Assembly: GCF_000613725.1 (NCBI RefSeq)
Contig: NZ_BAJN01000007.1
Span: 62,001-126,000 of the forward strand
Direction of reading: 5' to 3'
DNA from: Hoylesella pleuritidis JCM 14110
Lineage (GTDB): Bacteria > Bacteroidota > Bacteroidia > Bacteroidales > Bacteroidaceae
DNA length: 64,000 nucleotides
A model generated the notes under the pieces. It was not told where the DNA came from, did no database searches, and saw only the letters and a program-made list of their open reading frames with translations. The stretch's first letter is position 1. Every line of letters starts with the position of its first letter. The position numbers and the translations under genes were made by a program. Below are positions 43,923 through 52,911 of this stretch, one piece after another.

Positions 43923-45002
43923 TTAGAATTTCTCTTTCAATACTTGTACTATCTCATCAGGTTCTGGCACGATACCTCCTAAACGACCAAAATATTCTAC
44001 GGGTACAGCTCCGTTTACAGCCAGTCGCACATCTTGCACCATCTGACCGGCATTGATCTCCACAACTAAAACGCCTTTTTTGCCTTTTGCCATTGCAGCG
44101 ATCTGTTTAGAAGGAAACGGCCACAGTGTAATGGGTCGAAACAGACCAACTCTTACGCCCATACTACGAGCTATTTCGAGCGCTTTCTCAGCAATACGGG
44201 CCGCACTTCCGAACGAGACAATCAGATAATCGGCATCGTCTGTCTGCAAGGTTTCATATCTCACCTCACGCTCTTTAATCTCGTTGTACTTCTCTTGAAG
44301 ATGAAGATTGCGCGCCTCCATCGTTTCGGGTTTCAATTCGAGCGACGTAATCACATTGGGATTACGATCTGCCGTGCGTCCGAATGTCGCCCAAGGACAC
44401 TCACGTTTTATTTCTTCCTCTGTGCGACGAGGCTTGAAAGGCGGTAACACCACTTTCTCCATCATCTGTCCGATAATGCCGTCACTCAGAATCATAGCCG
44501 GATTGCGATACCTGAAAGACAACTCGAAAGCCAGATCCACGAAGTCAGCCATTTCTTGTACAGATGCCGGAGCCAGCACGATAACATTATAATCGCCGTT
44601 TCCACCGCCCCTCGTGGCTTGGAAATAATCACTCTGCGAGGGTTGAATCGTTCCCAAGCCGGGTCCCCCGCGCTGCACATTGACAATGACACCCGGCACC
44701 TCTGCGCCTGCCATATACGCAATACCTTCCTGCATCAGTGCAACACCAGGACTGGAAGATGAAGTCATCACTCGCTTGCCTGCACCGCCACCACCATATA
44801 GCATATTAATAGAAGCCACCTCGCTCTCGGCCTGCACGACCGCCATACCCGTGGTTTCCCACGGTTTGAGCAGTGCTAATGTCTCAATAATCTCGCTCTG
44901 CGGCGTGATCGGATAGCCGAAATATCCGTCTACGCCACAACGAATGGCAGCATTGGCTATCGCTTCGTTACCCTTCATCAATGTTATTTCCTGTTCAGCC
45001 AT
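43923..45002 (-). CDS. 2-oxoacid:ferredoxin oxidoreductase, alpha subunit (VorB-like)
   Basis: A 359-residue alpha subunit. It begins with the pyrimidine-binding domain (LMKGNEAIANAAIRCGVDGY, FGYPITPQSEIIE, MTSSSSPGVALMQEGIAYMA) and ends with a transketolase C-terminal-like domain (GLFRPITLWPFPSKQIAAM). Bacteroidales copies are often annotated as 3-methyl-2-oxobutanoate dehydrogenase subunit VorB, but the same organisation serves 2-oxoglutarate, so I give no symbol. It starts 9 bp after the ferredoxin subunit gene. Confidence 0.93.
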   Translation of the reverse strand: MAEQEITLMKGNEAIANAAIRCGVDGYFGYPITPQSEIIETLALLKPWETTGMAVVQAESEVASINMLYGGGGAGKRVMTSSSSPGVALMQEGIAYMAGAEVPGVIVNVQRGGPGLGTIQPSQSDYFQATRGGGNGDYNVIVLAPASVQEMADFVDLAFELSFRYRNPAMILSDGIIGQMMEKVVLPPFKPRRTEEEIKRECPWATFGRTADRNPNVITSLELKPETMEARNLHLQEKYNEIKEREVRYETLQTDDADYLIVSFGSAARIAEKALEIARSMGVRVGLFRPITLWPFPSKQIAAMAKGKKGVLVVEINAGQMVQDVRLAVNGAVPVEYFGRLGGIVPEPDEIVQVLKEKF

Positions 45003-45011
45003 AATGTTTCC

Positions 45012-45245
45012 TCAATCCTCTTTCTTCATTCGATATACGGTGATACATCCGTCCGGACAAACGATTCCACACGATGCACATCCCGTGCACTCATCGGGTC
45101 TCGCCGCTTCCACGTAAGGATAGCCGTGGACATTCACTCTTTTCTGTGCCAAAATGATAACACTCATCGGACAGGCTTCTATGCAGAGGGAGCACCCCTT
45201 GCACCGATCCGTATCTACCACGATGGCACCTTTCATCTTACTCAT
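45012..45245 (-). CDS. 2-oxoacid:ferredoxin oxidoreductase, delta subunit (two 4Fe-4S)
   Basis: A 77-residue ferredoxin-like subunit with two 4Fe-4S motifs, CKGCSLCIEACP and CTGCASCGIVCP. I choose the ATG at 45245 (MSKMKGAIVVDTD) because the longer frame overlaps the upstream TPR gene. It carries electrons from the TPP site to external ferredoxin. Confidence 0.92.
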   Translation of the reverse strand: MSKMKGAIVVDTDRCKGCSLCIEACPMSVIILAQKRVNVHGYPYVEAARPDECTGCASCGIVCPDGCITVYRMKKED

Positions 45246-45270
45246 ATTGTTTTTGTATTCTGGCAATCTG

Positions 45271-45450
45271 TCAGGGATTATAGGCATCCTTATTATAAAA
45301 GTTCAGAATAGACTCCAACATCTCTTTAGCCTGTACGGCTGGGCTGCCAGAATCAAGGGCAATGGCCTCCATATAATTGTTGAGGGCCATCTGCCAGTTG
45401 CCTCCTTTGCGGTATTCATTACCCAAACGGTAATACTCCTCGCTTGTCAT
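45271..45450 (-). CDS. Small TPR protein between folD and the oxidoreductase operon
   Basis: A 59-residue product ([20 protein letters not shown] start) with one TPR-like helix pair: residues Trp19, Ala22, Asn25, Tyr26, Ala29, and a C-terminal helix AKEMLESILNF. Its ATG shares one base with the folD stop (TAATG), so translation is likely coupled, and it ends 25 bp before the delta subunit ATG. Bacteroidales genomes often carry a short tetratricopeptide gene at this place. It may help assemble the oxidoreductase, but this is a guess from position. Confidence 0.75.
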   Translation of the reverse strand: MTSEEYYRLGNEYRKGGNWQMALNNYMEAIALDSGSPAVQAKEMLESILNFYNKDAYNP

Positions 45451-46328
45451 TATTTATAAAACTCTTTCTTACCAGCTGCTAATGTGTTCTTCATCAAAGA
45501 ACAAATCGTCATCGGGCCGACACCGCCCGGTACGGGAGTAATGAACGAGCACTTGGGTGCCACCTCATCAAACTTAACGTCTCCGTTCAAGCGGAAGCCA
45601 CTCTTGCGAGTAGCATCAGGTACACGAGTCGTACCGACATCGATAACTACGGCTCCATCTTTCACCATATCAGCCGTTACAAAATCCGGACGGCCAATGG
45701 CGGCAATAATAATATCGGCCTCACGACATTCTTCCTTCAAAGTAGCCGAATGACTATGGCATACCGTGACAGTAGCATCGCCATAGTGTTTCTGCATCAT
45801 CAGTTGAGCCATCGGCTTGCCCACGATATTGCTCCGCCCCAAAATGACACATTTCTTACCGCTGGTCTCGATATGGTAGCGCTGTAACAGCGTCAGAATT
45901 CCTAACGGAGTAGCTGAGATAAAACACGGCAGACCAATAGACATACGTCCCACGTTGACTGGATGAAAGCCATCTACATCCTTATGATAATCGATAGCCT
46001 CAACGATTTTTTGCTCATCAATATGTTTCGGCAACGGTAATTGCACAATAAAGCCATCTACATCATCATCCTTATTTAGTTTGTCGACACAAGCTAACAA
46101 CTCTACTTCGGTAATATTATCTTCATAACGAATGAGCGTCGACTTGAATCCGCACTGCTCACAGGCCAAGACCTTGTTCTTGACATAAGTCTCTGACCCG
46201 CCGTCATGCCCCACGAGCACGGCCACCAGATGCGGTTGTTTGCCGCCATTCGCAACGATTTGCTTTACTTCTTCAGCGATTTCGGCCTTGATTGCCGTCG
46301 CCATTGCTTTACCATCAATAAGTTTCAT
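45450..46328 (-). CDS. folD: Bifunctional methylenetetrahydrofolate dehydrogenase/cyclohydrolase
   Basis: A 292-residue FolD from the ATG at 46328 ([10 protein letters not shown]). Signatures include the active-site Lys region ([15 protein letters not shown]), [32 protein letters not shown] and the C-terminal [15 protein letters not shown]. It interconverts methylene-, methenyl- and formyl-tetrahydrofolate. It follows ffh by 12 bp. Confidence 0.96.
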   Translation of the reverse strand: MKLIDGKAMATAIKAEIAEEVKQIVANGGKQPHLVAVLVGHDGGSETYVKNKVLACEQCGFKSTLIRYEDNITEVELLACVDKLNKDDDVDGFIVQLPLPKHIDEQKIVEAIDYHKDVDGFHPVNVGRMSIGLPCFISATPLGILTLLQRYHIETSGKKCVILGRSNIVGKPMAQLMMQKHYGDATVTVCHSHSATLKEECREADIIIAAIGRPDFVTADMVKDGAVVIDVGTTRVPDATRKSGFRLNGDVKFDEVAPKCSFITPVPGGVGPMTICSLMKNTLAAGKKEFYK

Positions 46329-46340
46329 AGATATCATTAA

Positions 46341-47684
46341 TTAGAATTTAGACATTCCTTTCATTCTTCCCATCATACCGGCCATCTTTCCCATCTGACT
46401 GCCAGTGACCATTTTCATCATCTTTCGTGTCTGGTCGAACTGTTTGAGCAGGCGGTTCACTTCCTGAATATTAGTTCCCGAACCTTTGGCTATACGCTGT
46501 CGGCGACTCGTGTTGAGCACTTCGGGATGCTGACGCTCCTTGGGTGTCATACTTTTGATGATGGCCTCAATCCCTTTGAAAGCATTATCATCTATATCGA
46601 CATCCTTAATGGCTTTGCCCACTCCGGGTATCATCGAGGCCAAATCTTTCAAATTACCCATCTTTTTGATCTGTTCTATCTGTTTGAGGAAGTCGTTGAA
46701 GTCGAACTGATTCTTCTGAATCTTCTTCTGCAACTTCTTCGCTTCTTCCTCGTCAAACTGTTCTTGAGCACGCTCTACAAGCGAAACGATGTCGCCCATA
46801 CCGAGGATTCGGTCAGCCATACGCGCAGGATGAAATACATCAAGAGCTTCCATCTTCTCGCCGGTACCTACGAATTTGATAGGCTTTGTCACCACCGTGC
46901 GAATCGAAAGAGCTGCACCACCGCGGGTGTCGCCGTCGAGTTTGGTCAACACTACACCATCGAAATCTAACCGATCGTTAAATTCCTTAGCCGTGTTTAC
47001 GGCATCTTGTCCTGTCATCGAGTCGACGACGAACAGCGTCTCATCCGGATGAACAGCCGATTTAAGATTGGCAATCTCGTTCATCATCTCTTCATCGACA
47101 GCCAATCGACCCGCCGTATCGATAATCACTACGTCATTTCCTTTGGCTTTTGCTTCTTTGATAGCATTACCAGCAATCTCAATGACATTCTTATTATCCG
47201 GTTCCGAATAAACGGGAACACCCACTTGTTCTCCCACTACCTTCAACTGATCGATAGCAGCAGGACGATAAACGTCGCAAGCAACAAGCAACGGATTCTT
47301 ATGCTGTTTGGATTTGAGCAGGTTGGCTAACTTACCGCTGAACGTAGTCTTACCCGATCCTTGCAAACCCGACATCAAGATAACGGCAGGCCGACCGTTG
47401 AGATGCACCTCAGAAGCCTCACCTCCCATCAGTTCAGCCAGTTCATCGTGAACAATCTTCACCATCAGCTGCCCAGGTTTAACGGCAGTGAGCACGTTCA
47501 TACCCATTGCTTTTTGCTTCACGGTGTCCGTAAATGTCTTGGCAACCTTAAAGTTTACGTCAGCATCTAACAGTGCCCGACGAACATCTTTCAATGTCTC
47601 AGCCACGTTGATCTCGGTGATTCGTCCCTCACCTTTTAATATCTTAAAACTCCGTTCAAGTCTTTCATTTAAACTTTCAAACAT
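46341..47684 (-). CDS. ffh: Signal recognition particle protein Ffh
   Basis: A 447-residue SRP GTPase from the ATG at 47684 (MFESLNERLERSFK). It has the N domain, G domain (GLQGSGKTTFSGKLA, DTAGRLAVDEEM, TKLDGDTRGGAALS) and a Met-rich M domain at the C-terminus (MMKMVTGSQMGKMAGMMGRM). It targets nascent membrane and secretory proteins to the Sec/YidC machinery. An upstream in-frame extension to 47801 is not conserved. A -7 element lies at 47727-47734. Confidence 0.96.
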   Translation of the reverse strand: MFESLNERLERSFKILKGEGRITEINVAETLKDVRRALLDADVNFKVAKTFTDTVKQKAMGMNVLTAVKPGQLMVKIVHDELAELMGGEASEVHLNGRPAVILMSGLQGSGKTTFSGKLANLLKSKQHKNPLLVACDVYRPAAIDQLKVVGEQVGVPVYSEPDNKNVIEIAGNAIKEAKAKGNDVVIIDTAGRLAVDEEMMNEIANLKSAVHPDETLFVVDSMTGQDAVNTAKEFNDRLDFDGVVLTKLDGDTRGGAALSIRTVVTKPIKFVGTGEKMEALDVFHPARMADRILGMGDIVSLVERAQEQFDEEEAKKLQKKIQKNQFDFNDFLKQIEQIKKMGNLKDLASMIPGVGKAIKDVDIDDNAFKGIEAIIKSMTPKERQHPEVLNTSRRQRIAKGSGTNIQEVNRLLKQFDQTRKMMKMVTGSQMGKMAGMMGRMKGMSKF

Positions 47685-47726
47685 ATATCTCGGTATTAAC
47701 CCTATTTCTGATCTAATCGTACGATA

Positions 47727-47734
47727 CAAAATTA
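47727..47734 (-). promoter_or_regulatory. -7 element (TAATTTTG) for ffh-folD
   Basis: The minus strand reads TAATTTTG, 43 bp upstream of the ffh ATG. Confidence 0.45.
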
Positions 47735-47851
47735 AGCATTCTATAAAGAAAAGAAACCATCGGGTATTATGTTTTAAAGTATTTTTATCAAAAGTGCGCA
47801 TAGTTTTATGCTGTGTGCAAAATGGTTTGTGCTTTTCAAAGTTGAAGACTT

Positions 47852-48799
47852 TCAGAAATCAAATCGAACGATCAGTGGAAGATGATCACTGTAACCGTCA
47901 TTATAACGGGGACCATTATAAGTACGTTTCGGCCGAAAACCACCGTATTTCTCATCCTTTTCTAACAGGAAAGGAAAATCGCCGATACAACACTCCACCA
48001 CACTCCGGGCCACAGGCGGGCTACACACAATCTGATCAAGACTCCCCCACTCTCCACGAAACCGATAAGACCCCTTCGCACCGTTCTGTCCTCTAACTCC
48101 TGCCGACACGTTTTCCACACCATGTGCATAAAGTCGTTGCAGCGATTTATCTTGTGCATAATCGTTGAAATCGCCCGCAATGATAATGCGGGCAGTGGGC
48201 GAAAGACGATAAACCGAATCTACGGCAGCCCCCAAATAATCGGCTACCAAAATACGATGTGCTCTCGTGGCTCCTTCACCGCCTGCCCGACTCGGAGCAT
48301 GCACGACAAAAACGTGCAGCGTGTCACCGTTAATCGTCTGCCCATTAACGTACAACAGGTCGCGTGTTAACCGCATATCCCCCTGCGTTTTAATGCGAAT
48401 GGAATGGTGATGAATGGGACGGAATGAAAAAGGTGAGTACAATAGTGCTACGTCAATACCTCGGACATCGGGCGAATGAGTCATCAGATATTCATAGCGA
48501 GCTTTACGCAGAAGCGATCGCTTGGTAAGATCGCGCATCACAGTGTCGTTTTCTACCTCGCAGAGCGCTACCAAATCGGGTAGCGTCCACGTGCTGTCCA
48601 TCTCTCCACAGGCAATGATTTCCTGCCCAATACGATTCAGTTTGCGCCAATATCGAGTGCGTGTCCAATGGTGATCGGATGTCGGCAGAAACTCATAATC
48701 CTGCTTCAGACTATCGTGCTGACAGTCGAACAAATTCTCGCAGTTCAATTCCACAAGCGTGAACAGACTCGTTAATAGCAGACTCAGTATCATAAGCAA
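47852..48799 (-). CDS. Endonuclease/exonuclease/phosphatase family protein
   Basis: A 315-residue metal-dependent phosphoesterase. Motifs are VELNCENLFD, PDLVALCEVEND (catalytic Glu), HAPSRAGGEGATRA, IIIAGDFNDYAQD and the C-terminal GYSDHLPLIV. The hydrophobic N-terminus (MLMILSLLLTSLFTLV) suggests export. It differs from the 8998-9924 protein in spacing, so the two are distant members. Substrate unknown. Confidence 0.82.
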   Translation of the reverse strand: MLMILSLLLTSLFTLVELNCENLFDCQHDSLKQDYEFLPTSDHHWTRTRYWRKLNRIGQEIIACGEMDSTWTLPDLVALCEVENDTVMRDLTKRSLLRKARYEYLMTHSPDVRGIDVALLYSPFSFRPIHHHSIRIKTQGDMRLTRDLLYVNGQTINGDTLHVFVVHAPSRAGGEGATRAHRILVADYLGAAVDSVYRLSPTARIIIAGDFNDYAQDKSLQRLYAHGVENVSAGVRGQNGAKGSYRFRGEWGSLDQIVCSPPVARSVVECCIGDFPFLLEKDEKYGGFRPKRTYNGPRYNDGYSDHLPLIVRFDF

Positions 48800-48838
48800 T
48801 ATTAGATAACCTATTTCCTTAAAGGAATCACTTCTTTC

Positions 48839-49507
48839 TCATTTTTCAAGTACCGATGTCGGATTTTCTAATTCGTCTACCAATAAATCAACTTCGGTAC
48901 AAGGATTATGAGAATTATAATTTTTATTACCTCTAAACTTTTCACGGAGTTTCTTTGCATTCTTCTTAGCCAATTCTTCTTTGGCTATTTCATTTAGTAA
49001 ATTGTAGATTTTGGGATCATTCTTAGTATAGCTAAAAGATTCATATCCCTTTTTCTTTCGACATTCATTTTCCAATTTCTTAATATAATCATCCCGTTTG
49101 ATACCTGTATCAAGATATTGAAAATGAAGATAATACCACAATTCAAACGATTCATTACTCCACGCACAACCTATTTTTTCTCGCTTTGCTAAAGCGATAG
49201 CTTCATTAAAATCTTTGAATTCATCCTTATCAAATACTACCCACACACGATCATATGGCAATTGCCGTTTACGTTCAAATTCGTCTTTCTTTTTTAGTGC
49301 TTCCTTTATCAAATTGGAGGTAGACAGTCCTTTCCCTTGGATACTCACATCAAGCACATCCGAGTAATGATCTTTTATCAAAGCTTTAAAATAGTTAGGC
49401 TCTGTCTTCTCTCCCTCACACACAATGAGAAAACGTACGATTTTATTACCTCTATTTATAACTCGCCTTTGAGGAGCTTTAGCTTTATGTTTCGACATCT
49501 GTGTCAT
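48839..49507 (-). CDS. rloB: RloB domain protein, Toprim-like
   Basis: About 222 residues from the ATG at 49507 (alternative ATG at 49498). FLIVCEGEKTEPNYF (residues 26-40) and VVFDKDEF (90-97) give the Glu and Asp-x-Asp of a Toprim-like active site, typical of RloB proteins. GCAWSNESFELWYYLHF is another conserved block. It lies 10 bp after the ATPase gene. RloA/RloB pairs occur in restriction-modification and other defence loci; the ATPase-Toprim pairing resembles OLD and PARIS systems. Anti-phage activity is an inference. Confidence 0.85.
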   Translation of the reverse strand: MTQMSKHKAKAPQRRVINRGNKIVRFLIVCEGEKTEPNYFKALIKDHYSDVLDVSIQGKGLSTSNLIKEALKKKDEFERKRQLPYDRVWVVFDKDEFKDFNEAIALAKREKIGCAWSNESFELWYYLHFQYLDTGIKRDDYIKKLENECRKKKGYESFSYTKNDPKIYNLLNEIAKEELAKKNAKKLREKFRGNKNYNSHNPCTEVDLLVDELENPTSVLEK

Positions 49508-49517
49508 CAAATCGTAT

Positions 49518-50777
49518 TCAATTAATAAACGGTATTGCACCATAACGACCGTTGATATAATCATTTTCAATATCACGATCATTTCGTACTTTATTCCCAT
49601 TTTCATCTTTGAATTCGAGTAACGAATAAAGATCCGAAGCCTCTGTCCGATCTTTTTCTGTAAACCAAATCTGATCTCTACGCAAATATTTAGTATTCAA
49701 TAGGTGCGTATCGTGTGTTGCAAAAATCAGCTGTGCTCCTTTAAAATTAGTTTCAGGATCCATAAAAAGCGACACAATACTACACGTGAGCATTAAATGG
49801 AGTTTTGCGTCAAGTTCATCAATCACCAAAACGCCTCCGTCGTTAAGTGTATCAAAGATTGGGCCTGACATCTCAACAACCTTTTGTGTATCGGCAGATT
49901 CCATCTTTTCCTCTTCAAAGGCTTTCATATCGACAATTTCTCCCGTCTCTTTATTATAAATATTATGAGTGGTCTTAGGAATAATTCTTGTCCTACCATT
50001 CATTCTCTCTCTAATCTCTTTTGGGAGCTCAGCCAAAAACTCCTCGGGAAAAGGCTGTTCTTCTATCATCAGTTGATTAAAGCCAAGATTCAGACGATGG
50101 AAAAACTTATGCGCTTGTTCATACCCATCTTTATGCTGATCGAACATTTCCCACGTGAAGTTTTCATATCCTCTGCTATCTATACCAGACAGAGGATGAC
50201 ACTTTTTAAACCACGCCAAAATCTTATTCGATTTTTCTCCATTCAATTGAGCAACCAAGGAAAGGAATAGTCTATTGTCAGGAGTAGATGTTTCCTTGCC
50301 TCTTCCTTCCTCAAAATAATTCTTAGAGATATTAAAATCACCTTTATCTCGTCCAAATAATCTGTGCTCTTTTGTTCCCACTTTAAACGGATTCTCATAG
50401 AGCCACTCAGAAACAATTTGTATATGATTATACTCAAAACCATAACGGTATTTGACGTCATCAAGCAAAAACTGGATTTCAAAAGATGTCGATTTTTCTT
50501 TTGACCCTAAGTCCAATGCAAAAGGTTCAAAAGGAAGTGTATCCGTAGGGTTCAATTTTACGGAATTTAAAATAAGGTGCCGCATAATAGCAATAGCCTT
50601 AATCACGTTACTCTTACCACTCGAGTTAGTACCATACATCACAGCAACAGGAAGAAGCTGGTATTTATCTTTCCTGATAACAGATTCTGCCAATTCTTTG
50701 ATACTAACAGCCTCCATACTCAAAATTCGTTCGTCCCTGAAAGAACGAAAATTGCCGAAAGTGAAATTTACTAACAT
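49518..50777 (-). CDS. rloA: RloA-type AAA ATPase
   Basis: A 419-residue ABC/SMC-like ATPase from the ATG at 50777 (MLVNFTFGNFRSFRDE). Walker A is GTNSSGKSN (residues 49-57), a degenerate signature is ESADTQK (293-299), Walker B is GGVLVIDELD (314-323) and the H-switch is ATHDTHLL (353-360). This is the AAA_15/AAA_21 architecture of RloA. Its partner RloB follows directly. No methyltransferase or restriction subunit is nearby, so the pair stands alone. Confidence 0.85.
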   Translation of the reverse strand: MLVNFTFGNFRSFRDERILSMEAVSIKELAESVIRKDKYQLLPVAVMYGTNSSGKSNVIKAIAIMRHLILNSVKLNPTDTLPFEPFALDLGSKEKSTSFEIQFLLDDVKYRYGFEYNHIQIVSEWLYENPFKVGTKEHRLFGRDKGDFNISKNYFEEGRGKETSTPDNRLFLSLVAQLNGEKSNKILAWFKKCHPLSGIDSRGYENFTWEMFDQHKDGYEQAHKFFHRLNLGFNQLMIEEQPFPEEFLAELPKEIRERMNGRTRIIPKTTHNIYNKETGEIVDMKAFEEEKMESADTQKVVEMSGPIFDTLNDGGVLVIDELDAKLHLMLTCSIVSLFMDPETNFKGAQLIFATHDTHLLNTKYLRRDQIWFTEKDRTEASDLYSLLEFKDENGNKVRNDRDIENDYINGRYGAIPFIN

Positions 50778-50816
50778 AAGCGATCCTATTAAGTATTCAT
50801 TACTGAATATCTGCTG

Positions 50817-50824
50817 CAAAGATA
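50817..50824 (-). promoter_or_regulatory. -7 element (TATCTTTG) for the rloA-rloB pair
   Basis: The minus strand reads TATCTTTG, about 40 bp upstream of the chosen start. Confidence 0.5.
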
Positions 50825-50945
50825 CTAAAAAGACTTCAAAAAAAGATTTCACGAGAAGATATCTCAAAAAAAAGATAGTATAATATTACAGCCCGTTCAG
50901 TAAATCTCTCCTAAGTTTGCAATTTATTAAATCACTACTACAAAA

Positions 50946-50973
50946 ATCCCCGATACGCGTACGTATCGGGGAT
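50946..50973 (-). terminator. Terminator of the HU-like gene
   Basis: A perfect 12-bp stem (ATCCCCGATACG and complement) with a CGTA loop, followed on the minus strand by TTTTTG; it lies 29 bp past the stop. Confidence 0.88.
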
Positions 50974-51001
50974 AACTTTAACCATCTGCCGATTCTTTGA
51001 T

Positions 51002-51475
51002 TTAATGCCCTGCACCGCTACCAGAAGGCGGAGTCGTACCTCCTTTCTTCTTCTTGGTTACGCCTTTCCACTCTTCCCAGTCGATCTTCACATCGGAAAG
51101 ACCGCGCACGGTAACCCGACTATTCGTAGAACCAGCACCAGCACGGAAACGAGTTTCAGGAATGAAACGTATGCGCACGCCATTAATCTGTTTAGCCGTT
51201 ACCTCTTTTTCAGTATTCACGCCATTCTTAGAAGCAGACGAAGTGAAATAGAACGTACCGATACCCGTGAGTTTCACCGAGCGACCTTGTGCCATATACT
51301 CGCCCATCACACCGCCCAAAGCAATCAGGACGGCATAGACATCGGCGGGGGTTACGGTCGATTCAGCCGACAGCCGTTTAGCGATCTGATCTGTCGTCAC
51401 AGGGTTACCTACAAGTACCGACTGAGGGTACCATTTGTTGTTGACTTTCTTCAACATTTTCTTGTAAAATGCCAT
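51002..51475 (-). CDS. HU-HIG-type DNA-binding protein
   Basis: A 157-residue member of the extended HU/IHF family found in Bacteroidota, from the ATG at 51475 (MAFYKKMLKKVNNKWYPQSV). The core fits the family: DQIAKRLSAESTVTPADVYA, VMGEYMAQGRSVKLTGIGTF and GVRIRFIPETRFR. The tail is Lys- then Gly/Ser/Pro-rich (KKKKGGTTPPSGSG). These proteins probably bind and bend DNA as nucleoid components. It has a strong promoter about 205 bp upstream and its own terminator. Confidence 0.88.
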   Translation of the reverse strand: MAFYKKMLKKVNNKWYPQSVLVGNPVTTDQIAKRLSAESTVTPADVYAVLIALGGVMGEYMAQGRSVKLTGIGTFYFTSSASKNGVNTEKEVTAKQINGVRIRFIPETRFRAGAGSTNSRVTVRGLSDVKIDWEEWKGVTKKKKGGTTPPSGSGAGH

Positions 51476-51865
51476 ATTGTTTAACTGGTATTTATGCCGG
51501 AAATCTGCGTTTCGAACCCCGACTGATAAGTATTTTCCTACCAGCGTTCCTCTCCGCACTTTCATTCCGGCGGATTATTGATAAAATACATCGGAGACTT
51601 TCTCCGTGTTTTCTTGGTTTAGTCAATTAAGAGATTAAATCTTGATTAATAGATGCCTACTCGACACCCCCTTTTAATCTTCACTTGCAAAGATACAAAA
51701 TTTTGAAACGGATTGCAAGCTTTTTCCTCCGATTATCCCACGATGTATCTTAACTTTTACAGTAATTACATTTCACAAGCCGTAAAAGAACCAAATAATG
51801 GAGCTTTACCGTACAGCATCTGTACGGCATTGCTCACCCATATCCCTCCCGCGCATTCTCATTCA
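51476..51865. other. Intergenic region with HU-like gene leader
   Basis: About 390 bp; apart from the promoter and long leader of the HU-like gene I see no further feature. Confidence 0.5.
51688..51718 (-). promoter_or_regulatory. Promoter of the HU-like gene (TTG-N20-TATCTTTG)
   Basis: On the minus strand TTG (51718-51716) is followed after 20 bp by TATCTTTG (51695-51688). The leader would be roughly 205 nt, unusually long for this window. Confidence 0.65.
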
Positions 51866-52384
51866 CTAAACGTGATACACATAATCGGATTTACGCTGTG
51901 TAGCCTTACCTGACGGGGAAGACGCATAACCCAACACACAGAAGCCAATACCCTCATAATCGCCAGTTATACCCCAGTTGTGCAACATCTGCAGCCCTTC
52001 CTCACTTGCGAAAATCTCCTTCGCACGGTGTATCCAACAACTACCCAAACCTAACGAGTGGGCAGCAATCAACAGATTACCCATTACTAACGAGCCATCG
52101 TAGATATAAGTAGGACGTTCCCTATCAGCCAACACTGCGAGCACCACCGGTGCCCCATAAAACGGATCGCCTTTACTACCCATCACTTGGGCATTTAATT
52201 CAGAAAGGCGATCGCGCACAACCTTATCGGTTATCTCCACAATAACGGCCGGCTGTTTACCCTTTCCACTCGGTGCATAAGTCCCTGCCTTGACCACTTT
52301 GTCTATCAATTCCTGCTCCGGCATCTTTTCCGGAACAAAATTCCTCACGCTACGCCGTGTGAGCAATGCTTCAATCGTTTCCAT
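51866..52384 (-). CDS. Nitroreductase family protein
   Basis: A 172-residue FMN oxidoreductase: LLTRRSVRNFVPEKMPEQEL at the N-terminus, AGTYAPSGKGKQPAVIVEIT, and LGLGSCWIHRAKEIF are typical. It would reduce quinones or nitro compounds with NAD(P)H. An HxlR regulator is divergent 186 bp away, a common pairing for oxidoreductases responding to reactive electrophiles. Confidence 0.9.
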   Translation of the reverse strand: METIEALLTRRSVRNFVPEKMPEQELIDKVVKAGTYAPSGKGKQPAVIVEITDKVVRDRLSELNAQVMGSKGDPFYGAPVVLAVLADRERPTYIYDGSLVMGNLLIAAHSLGLGSCWIHRAKEIFASEEGLQMLHNWGITGDYEGIGFCVLGYASSPSGKATQRKSDYVYHV

Positions 52385-52405
52385 ATTACTTGTTTTATTC
52401 TATTG

Positions 52406-52413
52406 CAAAAGTA
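52406..52413 (-). promoter_or_regulatory. -7 element (TACTTTTG) of the nitroreductase gene
   Basis: The minus strand reads TACTTTTG, 22 bp upstream of the ATG. Confidence 0.6.
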
Positions 52414-52543
52414 CGGATAAATTATGAAAACTCAGCCATATCAACATAGAACTTTTGGCCAATATCCGGATAAATAGGGACTCTCTTAAATGCGCATCAA
52501 CATCATTTAACCATTATTAGTATTTCTTGCAGTTTCTTTTTGC

Positions 52544-52551
52544 TACTTTTG
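52544..52551 (+). promoter_or_regulatory. -7 element (TACTTTTG) of the hxlR-type gene
   Basis: TACTTTTG lies 19 bp before the ATG at 52570. Confidence 0.55.
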
Positions 52552-52569
52552 CGCGAAAAATCAAGAAAT

Positions 52570-52911
52570 ATGGCAGAATACTCAACTTGCCCCGTCAGAC
52601 AGGTTATCAGTAAATTCGGTAATAAATGGTCAATACTTATTCTTTACTCATTGCATACCAGTGAGAGAGGAATTCTTCGTTTTAATGAACTTCAACGATT
52701 GATACCCGATTGTTCTCCCAAAATGCTTTCTGCAACACTGAAAAGCCTTGAGCAGAGCCACCTCATCCATCGTGAAATCTACCCTGTCGTTCCACCGAAA
52801 GTGGAATATTCTCTCACCACTACGGGACATTCGTTGATGCCTGTGATAATGGCCCTCATTGAATGGGCTGACCAACATTTTGACGAGATTGTGACAAAGA
52901 AAAATTTTTGA
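52570..52911 (+). CDS. HxlR/DUF24 family transcriptional regulator
   Basis: A 113-residue winged-helix regulator from the ATG at 52570 (MAEYSTCPVRQVISKFGNKW). The conserved N-terminal Cys (Cys7) and the helix-turn-helix LRFNELQRLIPDCSPKMLSA followed by wing VPPKVEYSLTTTG identify it. HxlR proteins of this type often sense redox or electrophile stress through the N-terminal Cys and control an adjacent reductase; the divergent nitroreductase is the likely target. Confidence 0.9.
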   Translation: MAEYSTCPVRQVISKFGNKWSILILYSLHTSERGILRFNELQRLIPDCSPKMLSATLKSLEQSHLIHREIYPVVPPKVEYSLTTTGHSLMPVIMALIEWADQHFDEIVTKKNF

